Part shown: positions 40,011 to 50,807 of the stretch, piece after piece | Position numbering within the stretch: the stretch's first letter is position 1 | Layout: every line of letters starts with the position of its first letter | Assembly: GCA_949316235.1 (NCBI GenBank) | Contig: OX438760.1 | Coordinates: forward strand, 188,501-252,500 | Source of the DNA: Oegoconia quadripuncta | Taxonomy: Eukaryota > Arthropoda > Insecta > Lepidoptera > Autostichidae | Direction: 5' to 3' | Length of the DNA: 64,000 bases | Made by a program: the position numbers and the translations under genes | Notes under the pieces: generated by a model | Seen by the model: the letters and a program-made list of their open reading frames with translations, nothing else | Databases searched by the model: none | Told to the model about the DNA's origin: nothing

Positions 40011-40260
40011 CGAGTGTGTGTAACAAAAGTCAATTCTTTAACAAAGTTTTTACATTAATAATATTTGGGTTGAAAACACCTAATAAGTACTTAAGTACCT
40101 GTATCAGATGTTTTAGCTCTTCCATATTAATTGCAGCCTTTGTAAAGAAAAATATCACTAATATTAATAATACACTATAAAATTTATCATATGAATGAAA
40201 TAAAACTTGAATATCGAAAGTGAGAAAGAGTCGCGCGCGACATAGTCTCAGTCTCTTGCA
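40011..40260. other. No recognised feature
   Basis: A+T-rich, then CGCGCGCGAC near 40232. Confidence 0.4.
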
Positions 40261-40263
40261 GCT

Positions 40264-40303
40264 GATTGGCGTCGCTTGACAGCTGTCAACTTGACCGCCA
40301 ATC
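40264..40303. other. Nested palindrome
   Basis: A perfect 14-bp palindrome TTGACAGCTGTCAA (40276-40289) inside GATTGGCG...CGCCAATC (40264-40271 and 40296-40303). It could be a binding site or simply a hairpin. Confidence 0.7.
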
Positions 40304-40317
40304 GGCTTTGAGAGATG

Positions 40318-40590
40318 TAGGCTACTATAAAATCACTGACTATTTGAATGACAAGCAAGCATGGACATAGTTGTCTTATTATTCATATAATTATCAAATC
40401 ACAAATTGTAACCCATAATCTGTTTAAAAGAGCACTCTTTGAGAGTTTAAAAGAGTTTCTTGCTCGTTCTTCTCTAGGGAGTACGCTTTGTGAATGAGCT
40501 GTAAATTTAAATGTAATATTAATATTATAGTGACGTTTTCAAGTGAGAATTTTATCCTATGAAATAAAATATTTTGATTTGATTTGATTA
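40318..40590 (+). mobile_element. LINE-2 3' end
   Basis: Coding end YYKITDYLNDKQAWT-stop, then GTTTCTTGCTCGTTCTTCTC, GTGACGTTTTCAAGTGAG and a TTTTGATTTGATTTGATT tail. Confidence 0.85.
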
Positions 40591-40744
40591 GAACCATTAC
40601 CTGTTTAACCAAGGAGCTGCAATTTTGCATACTCGTTCAGCTCTGATGACAATACATGTATATGATAGACAGATGCTACAGCCAAGATCGTGGCCTCACT
40701 CCTCCTTAACGGTTAATAGCACGGATTGCATACACGGTTAGTTT

Positions 40745-41175
40745 TAATATCGGGTTTTTACCTACGAAATTGGAGTTTTTTTTCTTCGTTAATCATATGT
40801 ACCAATTCCTGCGATTTTCAAAGCTATATCCAAATTTGTTTTTTTATTTAGAAAATTGAATATTATTTCAAGGTTTCACGTGAAATATTTTTTAATTTCT
40901 GGGCTAAATCACATAATAAAAAAAATTGAACATAGCTCTTTTCATGTGCTTCACATAATCATTTCTTAGATTTGCTGAAACTTTTGTAAAGCGGTTACTT
41001 TTAAAAATTAACGCTGCCTATACTTAACTTAATATTATCCGATAATACACACAAAGTTTAGCTAAATTTGGATTTGCCGTTCCCAAAAAAAAAATCAAAT
41101 ATGTTTGTATGGAGAAAACAATCTTAATGAAATTCTTCATACAAAACGCCAATTTCATAGGTAAGGACCTAATAG
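40745..41175 (+). mobile_element. MITE-M copy 2, uninterrupted
   Basis: Ends are inverted: GGGTTTTTACCTACGAAATT at the left and AATTTCATAGGTAAGGACC at the right. The body has GCTTCACATAATCATTTCTT at the position where copies 1 and 3 are interrupted. No coding capacity, so non-autonomous. Superfamily not assigned. Confidence 0.8.
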
Positions 41176-41308
41176 TTAAACTTTGATTTTCGCCATGACG
41201 GTACTGTAGCCAGGATTGTCTCCCCAAGAGGGATACGACATTTTGCTTACATGGATAGAGTAGAATAACATATTGTGTATTATTTATGTATGTGAATAAG
41301 ATTTTCTC

Positions 41309-41383
41309 GATAAATTTAAAGATATTATAAAACAGAAACTAATTAACAAAGCTTATTATAAAATATCAGACTATTTAGATTTT
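41309..41383 (+). pseudogene. LINE-1 C-terminal scrap
   Basis: AAATTTAAAGATATTATAAA then GCTTATTATAAAATATCAGA, encoding KFKDIIKQKLINKAYYKISD; nothing beyond. Confidence 0.75.
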
Positions 41384-41429
41384 ATTATATAAATAAATAA
41401 ATTTACTTTTATTTCAAACAATTCATTTG

Positions 41430-41660
41430 TTTTTTTATGCACGACGGGTTCGTACTTGACCTCAATCACACCTGATGTTAAGTGAAGATGAGGTCGAAGG
41501 TGGAAGCGTACTGACCCGAACACATTTGGGGGACTGACTATCTTATCTCTGACAACCGGAACACAACAATGCTATTAACATTGCTGCTTGGCGGCAGATT
41601 TAGATAAGATAGTGGTAGCTAGCCAGGCGGACATTTTAAAATGCCCTACCACCGACCAAA
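41430..41660 (-). mobile_element. SINE-A, head missing
   Basis: TTTTTTTATGCACGACGGGT at the left; stops after GCCCTACCACCGACC, before the tRNA-like head. Confidence 0.8.
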
Positions 41661-42267
41661 ATCATAATTTCATAACTGAAATGAAGTGGTTATATAGAAT
41701 TCAAAACTTAAAAATTAAGAGTAGACCTAGATAACTAATAGACAAGGCCGATGTTTATCAAAATATAATATAATTGAATAATATTGTTCAAACACACAAC
41801 CAATTAGCCGACTACGCCGCACCCGGCCGACCACAGAATATTTTCATAACAAAGTGCCCATTGAACCCGAAAAACAATAGTGTCCCCAAATAGAATTCCT
41901 ACCATAACCCGCCATTGGCCCTATCGTCTTATTGATTCGCTCCGGGACTCCAACGCGCCACAAAAACGTACAACACTGTCAATAAACGCGGGTCGCGCGG
42001 CTCGCATACCGGAGCGGTAACGCGGGACGAGGGACCGTCCCATCCCGGATACCAGTTAAATACGGGACACGACGCGTGTAGAATCACAACCGTCTAGGCA
42101 GGGTCACTGTAATGAATAAGTATTTTGCTAATGTCCAATTACGTAGGAACCGTGGGATGTGCTAATTTAATCTATGGGGAGTCCTCTTTAATCAACTTCG
42201 CCGGGTCACAATCAAGGAGATTTCGGTTTAAGTCTGACCTTCATGTCTTGTAGGTATGTAAGAGTGG
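41661..42267. other. No gene; G+C-rich patch
   Basis: 41980-42080 contains GCGGGTCGCGCGGCTCGCAT and GGGACGAGGGACCGTCCC. No frame of note. Confidence 0.4.
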
Positions 42268-42362
42268 AGAGCGTCGGTGGCTCAGCGGTTAAGACGCGGT
42301 CTCCCAATTTAGGAGGTCCGGTTCCGATTTCTATTCAGGCCATGTACCAACGAGTTTGAAAG
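42268..42362 (+). mobile_element. SINE-D head fragment
   Basis: GAGAGCGTCGGTGGCTCAGC, GACGCGGTCTCCCAATTTAG, GGCCATGTACCAACGAG; the body is missing. Confidence 0.7.
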
Positions 42363-42599
42363 AAGCTATGGGTATCAAAATTTCATGTCCTGATAGTACT
42401 CATGCAAGCTGCATTAAGCATCGGCTTGATTTTCTTCATCAACAGCTTCATTACGTTGATGAGTAGAGTGTGCGGTAACATCAACAGTATCCTGAGGGTG
42501 GTGGGAGGCAAACAGGAGTGTCCTATTGCTAGTCACTGGACAACGCATTTAGTAGGTTTGAAGTTGACATTTGATATTTGACATTTTTCTAAATTTTAT

Positions 42600-42690
42600 T
42601 TATGTTTATTATTATTGTTATAGAAACTACAAATTAGGCGGCCTTATCGCTAACAGCGATCTCTTCCAGGCAAATCTATTATCACGGAAT
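42600..42690 (-). mobile_element. REP-N, LINE 3' end, inverted
   Basis: GGCGGCCTTATCGCTAACAG and CGATCTCTTCCAGGCAA. Plus-strand copies at 54290-54425 and 57985-58125; another inverted copy at 63265-63390. Confidence 0.55.
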
Positions 42691-42964
42691 TCAGTACGAG
42701 TAATTAAGTGGGTTAGCACAAATAATTTCTTAATTGTTAAGTACATCTGAAAGTTCTGCATATTGAAATTAAAAAGTGTTATAGGTATGCAAAACATTAA
42801 TAAGTACTATATGTGATGAGAAACAATAATAACTAAATAATCTGAACAAATAATATTATTGTTGTATGACCAATTTTATATTAACATAAACTAAGACTTA
42901 CTAACCTAATATGGAATTATCCGAAATAAAATATTTGATTGATTGATTACATGTGGAGACAGTC

Positions 42965-43265
42965 CGCGTTCACAGAAAGGGTGTATGAACCATAATCCAC
43001 CACCAGGGCCCAGTGGATTTCTGTGACCATCTGACAGTCAGTGCTGTTAAGCCGCCTCTGTAGTCCACCGACTTGGTTTAACAACTGCGTTCAATTGAAG
43101 ACAACCGGGACCGACTATTTAACGTGTCCTCCGAAGCATGGAAACACTCGTATTAAAATGCCACTGGTAGTCACCCATCCAAGGACTGATCGCGCCAGAT
43201 ATTGCTTAACTTCGCTAACCGCAAACGAATAGCGAATGCGGCTACGCCACGAGTGGACGAGCAGC
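42965..43265 (-). repeat. Repeat containing a 5S-like segment
   Basis: CATAATCCACCACCAGGGCC, AAGCCGCCTCTGTAGTCCAC and CGTGTCCTCCGAAGCATGG are repeat-like text; the right part holds the 5S-like stretch listed separately. A 63-codon plus frame here is not a gene. Confidence 0.4.
43164..43221 (-). other. 5S rRNA-like sequence
   Basis: GTCACCCATCCAAGGACTG and TTGCTTAACTTCG on the plus strand are the complement of the 3' half of eukaryotic 5S rRNA (AAGTTAAGCAA...AGTCCTTGGATGGGTGAC), including the internal promoter box C region. The 5' half and the 3' end are not recognisable. It may be a 5S-derived SINE fragment or pseudogene. Confidence 0.6.
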
Positions 43266-43269
43266 TGAC

Positions 43270-43670
43270 ATAGAACATATTTTTATTTTGCAAAAGAGAG
43301 CAATACGAGCAATTTATAATCTGCGTCAACATGACTCTCTCCGGGACAGGTTTAAAGAAATTAATATTTTAACTGTTCCTTCACTGTTTATTTACGCAAA
43401 ATATTATGTGCATTCGAAAAGATATTTCTGCGTTCCCGAAAAATAGTGACAAGCATAATTTAAATTTGAGATATAAGAACAAATTGGCTGCCCCTATGTT
43501 CAGACTAAGCAAAGTTGTGGGACACTGTATACGCTTTTATAACCTTATACCTGAGAACATCAGTAATCTAACTGAGAAAAAATTTAAAGATCGTGTCAAA
43601 AAGGTTATTATAAAATTAGTGACTACCTGAATGAAACACGCTTGGTGTATTTCGACTAGCTCATCAAAAT
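43270..43670 (+). pseudogene. LINE-1-related ORF2 C-terminus
   Basis: Reads ILFLQKRAIRAIYNLRQH-type text, then DSLRDRFKEINILTVPSLF, then (74-codon frame 43406-43630) KDISAFPKNSDKHNLNLRYK, GHCIRFYNLIPENISNLTEK. It is homologous to LINE-1 residues from about 335 on, but more diverged. Frame changes occur near 43400 and 43605. Confidence 0.8.
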
Positions 43671-43684
43671 TATAAAATTGTATT

Positions 43685-43900
43685 AGTTATATACTTTATT
43701 TAAAAAAAAAGGACAACAATGATCCTGTGGGTTTCTTGCGCCGCTACTTTTCCCTTAGATGATTTCCCTTTCCGAAGCGGTAGTAGCTTGGACATACTGA
43801 CTGACAGATAAATGCAATAAACCTTTTTTATTTCCAGTAGATTTAAATCGACATTCAACAAATGATATCACGTATCTTACGTTGAAATAAATGCTTGAAG
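43685..43900 (+). mobile_element. LINE-type 3' end
   Basis: GATCCTGTGGGTTTCTTGCG, CGAAGCGGTAGTAGCTTGGA, CATACTGACTGACAGATAAA, TTTCCAGTAGATTTAAATCG. Likely the 3' UTR of the coding remnant just upstream; inverted relatives at 7328-7704 and 47818-48000. Confidence 0.65.
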
Positions 43901-44477
43901 TTTGAATTATTCGTTGCAGCATTGTTTTCTTTTGCACACAATTTTCTGCTAAACACTAATAAACTCCGTTTCCTATTTCAATGCTCAGGTTGAATGGAAG
44001 AGATATCTTAAAGAGATAAGTCCACCTTTGTACATGAGTAATCGTTTGTACTCTGTTATATGTAAATATTAGTTTTGATTTAGCAATAAAGAATACTAAT
44101 AAAGAAAGACGCAAATACAGATCTTCCGTTCGTACTGTCTCAATGATACGTAATCTCTCCGATAATGATTATTTATGGATATTCATATTCGTAACTGGAA
44201 GCGATATCCTGTTTATACAGTGAGCTGTTAGCAGCGCTAATAGAAACATGAATTACATATTCTCGCAATTAGCGTGAATTACACGTTGAAGTTGGAACTA
44301 AGCGCGAGCAATTTAATGTATGAACTGAAACCAAGAATAATTCGCAAAGGGTTTCGCAACTTAGGATTCATAGTTGATAAATGTGCCTATTTATTTGAGT
44401 AATTTATGTAGGTATGTTTAATTGATAACTTTAAATTGCAGAAAACAAACAATAACATACATTGATATAATATAGAT
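43901..44477. other. No recognised feature
   Basis: A+T-rich; LINE-like AATAAAGAATACTAATAAAG near 44085. No frame. Confidence 0.4.
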
Positions 44478-44964
44478 ACTCGTACACACCCGAGGGGCAG
44501 TCTACTAAAAATACGAAACATTTCATTGAGTTTAATTCATACAAACCGATTCCTTTCTGTTCAAAGAGCTGACATTAGATAACGATAACGGTGGTGACCC
44601 TCGCGGGAACAGCTGGTGCTATGGACCCTGACGGCGGCCGAGAGGAGACGAGGGTCGTGCTCACTGCGCGGGACGGAATTTACCTATTGGCGAATGTTCC
44701 ACTTTTTATTTATAACAGAGTTAAAGCTATATAATTCATACTAAATATAGGTCCGTGTACAAGTAGTTTCGCTTGGTTCCGAAATTGAAGAATTTAAATA
44801 ACACGTGTCCGGAAATTTCGAATTTCGAGAAAACATTACCCTCCTTTCAGGGGCAGTTGGATAAAATAATGACGGCCACAATGTTTTCAAGAAACATGAA
44901 CTAGTTATTTGTTTATGTTTGCGGCCTCCGTGGCTCAATGTAAACAACGTAGGGTTTACGAATC
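44478..44964 (+). repeat. Left arm of a ~490-bp inverted duplication
   Basis: From ACTCGTACACACCCGAGGGG to GGGTTTACGAATC, matched in reverse by 48771-49261 over its whole length with scattered differences. The inner end lies inside the tRNA-like head of a SINE-A, and both arms share the unusual TAGGGTTTACGAATC. Confidence 0.9.
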
Positions 44965-45202
44965 GGTGGTCGCGGGTTCGCTCCCCAGCGGGGTACATGT
45001 TTAAGTACTCGGTTTGGTTCGTGGTAGGGCATTTAAAATGTCCCCCTGGCTAGCTACCACCATCTTATCTAAATTTGCCGGCAAACAACAAGATAAGATA
45101 GCCAGTCCCCTAAATATGTTAAGGTTTCCGGGTTCCTTCGGACTCATCTTCACTTAACATCAGGTTTGATTGACGTCAAGTGCAAATCCCGTTGTATATA
45201 AA
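44930..45202 (+). mobile_element. SINE-A, near full length
   Basis: GCCTCCGTGGCTCAATGTAA, B box GCGGGTTCGCTCCCCAGCGG (one change in the canonical GGTTCGATCC), body, then TTGACGTCAAGTGCAAATCC. Its first ~35 bases belong to the duplicated arm. Confidence 0.8.
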
Positions 45203-45727
45203 AACAGCCGCCTTCGCAAAGTTATTAAATAGGTATACAAAGTCTGTAAGAATTTGAAAACAGCAAACCAAATTGATAGTTTCACGACATATTTTGTGTA
45301 TGTCCACAAATAATATTGAAAAATGTGAAATATCCCGGATATTTGACATTTTTCAATATTATTACGTACGTAGGTCCCGGGTCCTACGTACGAACATGCG
45401 GAACCCGAAGGGTTATTACAAAGGGCCACTTTCGTATTCGTAATGAAACGCCGGTTTTTTGTTAATCGCTACCGGCCCCGAATACGGGATTAGAGCGAGG
45501 CTTTAGTCGATCCCACAGGCATGCGTCGCATTTAGTTGAGCTCGGGGTGAGAGTGAAATGTTATGCATACCTAAGTAACGTAATCCAAAATGTTATATTT
45601 GAGATACATGATAGGTATTTCTAAAGGCGGTGACGCACCGGGAGCATTCGCATGTAATGTAACGATTCGATAATTACATACATCAGTAAGGAGAACCGAG
45701 CAGTGAGCAATCTATAATGAAATAAGT
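45203..45727. other. No gene; small foldback
   Basis: GATATTTGACATTTTTCAATATTATTACGTACGTAGG... includes the pair CCTACGTACG / CGTACGTAGG at 45365-45396. Otherwise unassigned. Confidence 0.4.
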
Positions 45728-45850
45728 TGACCAGTGTCCGTGCGTCATTTGGAGGCTCCACTGAAAACCAGCGTTGTAGTGAACGGCTACAATCCATGCT
45801 GAGTTGGAGACCTTTATGACTCCACCTTGCGACACCGACAATTGGATGGC
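45728..45850 (+). repeat. REP-F repeat copy
   Basis: AGTGTCCGTGCGTCATTTGG, AAAACCAGCGTTGTAGTG, GCTGAGTTGGAGACCTTTAT. Confidence 0.55.
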
Positions 45851-46524
45851 AAACACTTTATTTTTTGCATGTGTCTGGACTTTGTAATATTTGTACCTGA
45901 TTGTTTGCGTCCTGAGAGGGATTTAAATAAATTTTTCTTTTTTTCTTTCAAAATTACTGTAGTAAGTGGTGAGAAGTAAGCATTGCAGTGTCCATGGGTA
46001 TCAGCCTCAGTGACCCTAGGACAACGGTGAGTGAACGCCGTAACAGTCATTTCATGATTACATTAACACCAGTGATGGAAGGCAACCCCAACCAGTGTTG
46101 CCAGATGTACCGCTTTTACACCGCCTTATTGACCATGGATCCGCCTTCCGCGTTTTCGCTACGCGGTTCCGCTTTTTTGAAGTCTGCTACGACACCCGTC
46201 TAACTCTTCATTTGTTCTTGTACGAATAAACAGTTAAATATACAACAAATTCCGCTTTTTTAACGAATTTTGACAAAAATCCGCCCCGCCACCCCCCTTG
46301 GCGTCTTCCATATAAACGTTGCCTTTTTTTTCTCATTGATAAAATAAGGTACAATCGAAATGAAGTAAGAAGTTAATTTGTTTTTTCATTTGCACTTACA
46401 TTTATTTTTTTTACTCGGAAACTAAATTTTTAAGGCCAATTTTTTTAATGAATATATTATTTTATTGTCATGTACGTGCAATTGCCAAAGTTTGTCGGGT
46501 TAATTTTGTTAGACCCATTCATAA
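45851..46524. other. No supported gene
   Basis: 71-codon frame at 45988-46203 without recognised content; T-rich stretches; CCGCCCCGCCACCCCCCTTG near 46282. Confidence 0.35.
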
Positions 46525-46640
46525 GGTGAACCGTGGATGTTGTTTCAGTCATTAAACTTTTAATGTTTGGAACACACAAACACTATGTTTGGGATATCTC
46601 TGACCACCCCATATGGGATAAAAGTCATGACGTATATATA
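46525..46640 (-). repeat. REP-J fragment, inverted
   Basis: GGTGAACCGTGGATGTTGTT, TTTTAATGTTTGGAACACAC, ACCACCCCATATGGGATAAA. Confidence 0.55.
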
Positions 46641-46649
46641 TATATATAC

Positions 46650-47072
46650 GTCGCCTCCACAAAGTCAGTAATTCATTCAAAGGGTTATGTATACGCTTTT
46701 TCAATAAAGTTCCTGTTGATATACAAAATCTTCCTTTCAATAAATTTAAAGATACTATAAAACAGAAACTTATTAAGAAAGCTTATTATAAAATATCAGA
46801 TTATTTAGATGATAAACAATCATGGATATAACCAGCCCGTTCGCATAACCAGCCTATTTCACAATTAATAATGAAATATTATAATATAAAATAATAATTT
46901 TGTAATATAAAAACCTTGTTTTAAAAGAGCGACCTCTCGAGTTTCTTGCTTGTTCTTCTCAGGGGAAAATTGCCTTTTGAACAAGCAGTAGCTTTAAAAA
47001 TGTAAAATCTGACTATTTTAAGTGTACCCTGTGTACCTACAAAATAAAGCATTTTTTGATTTTGATTTTGAT
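46650..47072 (+). mobile_element. LINE-1 3' end in a TA microsatellite
   Basis: Open C-terminal coding RLHKVSNSFKGLCIRFFNKV to KISDYLDDKQSW(I)-stop (to about 46830), then the LINE-1 3' UTR with AAATAAAGCATTTTTTGATT tail. ATATATATATA lies on both sides (46635-46647 and 47071-47092), consistent with insertion into, or duplication of, a TA run. Confidence 0.9.
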
Positions 47073-47092
47073 ATATATATATATATATATAT

Positions 47093-47817
47093 GTACGCGA
47101 CGTTGTTGGAAATGCCGCCGAGTTTCTCCGGGGAGAGTGGAGCACTGAGCACTGGGGGTTGAGGTTAGTTGACAAGCTGCCGCGATCCCATATTACAGCG
47201 CATTCCGATTCACGCAGCGAATGTGAGACAAGCCTCAACATAATAACGCTATTAACTACAGACGACATTATGGAAATGGTGTGTTTGAAATTGCCATACA
47301 ACTTTGATGTGTGCTAGTTTCTTTATGCGAAATATAAATTAATGTAGTTAACAATGACGAGGGCCTTGAAAGTAGATAGATAAAACATTTCTTTGCATAT
47401 ATGACTTACAAAAATATTCGATCGCACAAATTCTGCTTCATGTTATGGTTTTCGTAATATACTTCACAGGCATTAATGAACAAGTACATCGTTACAACTT
47501 ATGAGTATAAGTGTAAAGGTACAAAATAATTCTGTATATACCTTTGGTTCTTTTTCTTGGATGAGCAGTCCTGACCGTCTGTGATGTGCTTAATGTTTGG
47601 TCGTCGTAAATATTCTCCGAGCGAGGCGTTTTATACTCGTACAATAACAAATAGCATTAAAACGAAAAATCGGGAATAAAATTCAGTGTAATCAATTTGA
47701 CACTTTAAAACCAACAAAACATCAATATTTTTATAAAAGGAAATAAACTAATTTGCAACACCGACCAGTAATACATAGTGAGGTATATGAAACCTCCACA
47801 ATAAGAAACAAACTTTA
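47093..47817. other. No recognised feature
   Basis: 47095-47300 is moderately G+C-rich; a 126-codon minus frame at 46921-47301 runs across the LINE tail and TA repeat and is not a gene. Confidence 0.4.
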
Positions 47818-48000
47818 CTTTAAACTTCAAGCATTTATTTCAACGTAAGATACATGATATCAATTTTGTTGAATGTCAATTTAAATCTATTGGAAATAAA
47901 AATAGGGCTAAGCATTTTTCGGTCAGTCAGTATGTCCAAGCTACCACCGCTTCGGAAAGGGAAATCATCTGTGGGAGAAGAAGCGGCGCTAGAAACCCAC
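47818..48000 (-). mobile_element. LINE-type 3' end, inverted
   Basis: TTAAACTTCAAGCATTTATT, GAATGTCAATTTAAATCTAT, GTCAGTCAGTATGTCCAAGC, CTTCGGAAAGGGAAATCATC: reverse of 43740-43900. Confidence 0.65.
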
Positions 48001-48770
48001 AGGCAAACGCAGCGTTGGATGCTCCCTCACAAGGCGGACAGACGACCCCTGATAAAGGCCTTACATACTAACCAAAACCTCGCGTAGTTGAGTTTTGTCA
48101 CCTAATTGTCCGTTATCTGTGGAATATATTAAACAGAAAAAGCGAAGTTTAAAAAATTTAAGGGTAATTCAGCGGATTACCGGGTCCATGCATCACGCTG
48201 CCCCGCCCCCTCGCCCCGCTTCGATGGACTCTAATGGCGGACTTAATGGTCTGTTTGAGGTATGACTTGCTGGGGAGAAAGCTTTAGTTATTGAGTGACT
48301 GCTAAGGAGTTCTTAATCTTTCTTCTTGCTTATTTTGACATCAATATTGCTTGAAATGGACCCTGACTGAAAAATCAAGACGAATCAAACTCTACCATGC
48401 ACTATGGTCAAACCGTTTAGGCTGAGTAACATTACCATCGCTCTTGGGGAGGTCGGGTAACAGTCGTTGGTTGTGTCGCGGTTCCATTAACGAGGTAACA
48501 AAAATGGATGGTTATTTATGATACTAAGATGGTTCACTAACTTTTGAAAGACTGAGTGATTTGCTAAATGACTCAAAGTGAACAAAAATGTTTCAATTAA
48601 CTACTTACGTAACTACAAAATTATTGCGAAACTTTTAATGGATATACGGCTCAGACTGTAGCACTTATAAATTCCAGACTCGTTCATAATTGAAAATTCG
48701 CATAATTAAAATTCGTTAACTAATTTTAAAAGTAATATTTATTACAGAAGGGCTGTTCATTGATTGTTGT
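48001..48770. other. No gene; REP-G piece
   Basis: 48350-48480 has inverted REP-G text (ATGGTCAAACCGTTTAGGCT). CCCCGCCCCCTCGCCCCGC lies at 48202-48220. The rest is unassigned. Confidence 0.4.
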
Positions 48771-49261
48771 GATTCGTAAACCCTATGCTGTTTACATTGA
48801 GCCACGGAGGCGGCTAACATAAACAGATAACTAGTTCATGTTTCTTGAAAACATTGTGGCCTTCATTATTTTTATCCAGCTGCCCCTGAAACGAGGGTAA
48901 TGTTTTCTCGAAATTGAAGGCTGTAATCCGGACAGATGTTATTCAAATTCTTGAATTTCGGCACCAAGCGAATCTGCTTATACACGGAACTAAATTTAGT
49001 AGGATTAATATCTTTAACTCTCAGTTATAAATAAAAAGTGGAACATTGGCCAATAGGTAATACCGTCCCGCACAGTGAGCACGACCCTCGTCTCCTCTCG
49101 GCCGCCGTCAGGGTCCATAGCACCAGCTGTTCCCGCGAGGGTCACCACCGTTATCGTTATCTAATGTCAGCTCTTTGAACAGAAAGGAATCGGTTTGTAT
49201 TAATTGAATTCATTGAAATGTTTCGTATTTTTAGTAGACTGCCCCTCGGGTGTGTACGAGT
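48771..49261 (-). repeat. Right arm of the inverted duplication
   Basis: Reverse of 44478-44964, from GATTCGTAAACCCTATG to GGGTGTGTACGAGT. It stops inside the SINE-A head, whose remainder is absent here. It carries AGCACGACCCTCGTCTCCTC and GCCGCCGTCAGGGTCCATAG as in the left arm. Confidence 0.9.
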
Positions 49262-49439
49262 AAATGAAATGAAATGATTTATTTGCTTAAACATGGTAAG
49301 TAATAAGGTTTTACAATAATGTTATAATGCATTTTAGTACCACATGTTTAGCCAATGGCGGCATGCAAATATTATGCGATATTAATATACAGTAGTATAT
49401 AGTAGTAAGTATCTATATTATATCAATGTATGTTACCTA

Positions 49440-49880
49440 CTGTACTGGTCCCAACACTGATTTACGGGAGTAAATGCTGGGAATGGCAGAATTAATGCCG
49501 TGGAGATGAGATCACTGAGAAGCATGAGTGGAGTGACTTTGAAAGATAGAATCAGGAATAGTGTAATTAGGAAGTTAAGCAGTATGAAAGAAGATGCAGT
49601 GACTAAGATCGAAAAAGGTATGCTGAGGTGGTTTGGACATGTGGAGAGGATGAATGATAGAAGACTAACGAAAGAGATATACGAAGCGAATGTAAATGGC
49701 TGTGTTGATAGGGGAAGACCACGGCGAACGTACCATGATCAAATCGGGGACGTCTTAAAGAAAGGCCAAGTCAAAAGTACCCTACACCGAACAGCATGTA
49801 TGAATAACAATGAGAGTAAATGAAGCAAATGTGGTGTGTCAGGATCGAGCAAATAGTGTGGGAAACTGGTGAATAGAATA
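49440..49880 (+). pseudogene. LINE ORF2 C-terminus
   Basis: VLVPTLIYGSKCWEW in one frame (49440-49485), then the 107-codon frame 49500-49823 with RSMSGVTLKDRIRNSVIRK, MLRWFGHVERMNDRR and GCVDRGRPRRTYHDQI. Then MRVNEANVVCQDRANSVGNW-stop in another frame. LRWFGHVERM...GRPR is the hallmark C-terminus of a widespread insect LINE group, the one the RT slice at 5289-5789 resembles. Two frameshifts make it dead. Confidence 0.8.
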
Positions 49881-50354
49881 AGATTTATTTGCTCTTGAAT
49901 AGGGTACATTAGATTAGGTGTTGTTACAATAAGATCCGCCTAATTCAGTCATTACAATGACGTGCAAATATTGGACAATATTGGGTGTGCATACCTTTTC
50001 CCAGTTTGTACCTGACTGCCGCCCTGAGGAGTTACGTTACCTCCTGTATAGCCTAAATGGCTTGAACCATTTTCAAGTGTAAGGTAGATATAGATTCTTC
50101 TTTATCCCCAAAGCGCCTTAAAAATCCAACATGGCGCCCGAAAAGTATTACGCAGATCTCAAGATTGTAAAGTTCGGGCAAAACCGACTCTAAACATTTC
50201 TAGGGAGAGATAGCTGTGTCCAATAGTAAGAATAAGAATAAGAAAATTTTATTTGATCCATTTAGCGACACTTATACAATACATTTAATTGTTACCTATG
50301 TACTATATAGCACAACATGGAAATGTGGAACTTAATATAAGTAGGTATACATTG
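49881..50354 (+). repeat. A+T-rich stretch with REP-G copy
   Basis: 50025-50150: TAGCCTAAATGGCTTGAACC, AATCCAACATGGCGCCCGAA, matching REP-G. Rest unassigned. Confidence 0.45.
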
Positions 50355-50470
50355 GTTAGTTTTCGGTGTCGCAAAGTGGCATCAAATCAGGTCCCCAACT
50401 CAGCTTTTGTTGTAGTCGAGAGAAGAAGAACGACTACAACGCTGGTTTTCAGTGGAGCCTAGTAGTTACT
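50355..50470 (-). repeat. REP-F, inverted
   Basis: TTTTCGGTGTCGCAAAGTGG, CCAACTCAGC, ACGACTACAACGCTGGTTTT. Confidence 0.5.
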
Positions 50471-50807
50471 TCACAGTAACTACTAGCGTTTCACTTTACA
50501 TTCCAATATTTCCCACACAAATGACTATATGACACTTCTCATAACCTAAAAATGGAAAATTCCACAAAGCGCTGTCAGCCTGTCCCATCCCCTGTGAACT
50601 AAATTACATCTCGTGTTTTAACGCATCCCACGGTGCAGTGCAATTTGCCAAATGGGAATTGGTAAAGTTGTGTGAGCTTTGTCAAGTTCCGACGGGGTCG
50701 GTGTCGGATGTGTCGGGTGGAAATAATTTATAAATGTTCCGATATGTATCTCACTTTTGAGAGGGTTCTTTTTAACACCCGATGAAAAAAGATGAGTGTT
50801 ATATATT
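50471..50807. other. No recognised feature
   Basis: Nothing seen apart from TTCCGACGGGGTCGGTGTCG near 50687. Confidence 0.4.

Noticed and set aside
43685..48000. Inverted LINE 3' ends at 43685 and 47818 as an extension of the 44478/48771 inverted duplication
   Set aside because: Their order is not mirror-symmetric: one lies outside the left arm, the other inside the loop, so they are independent copies.
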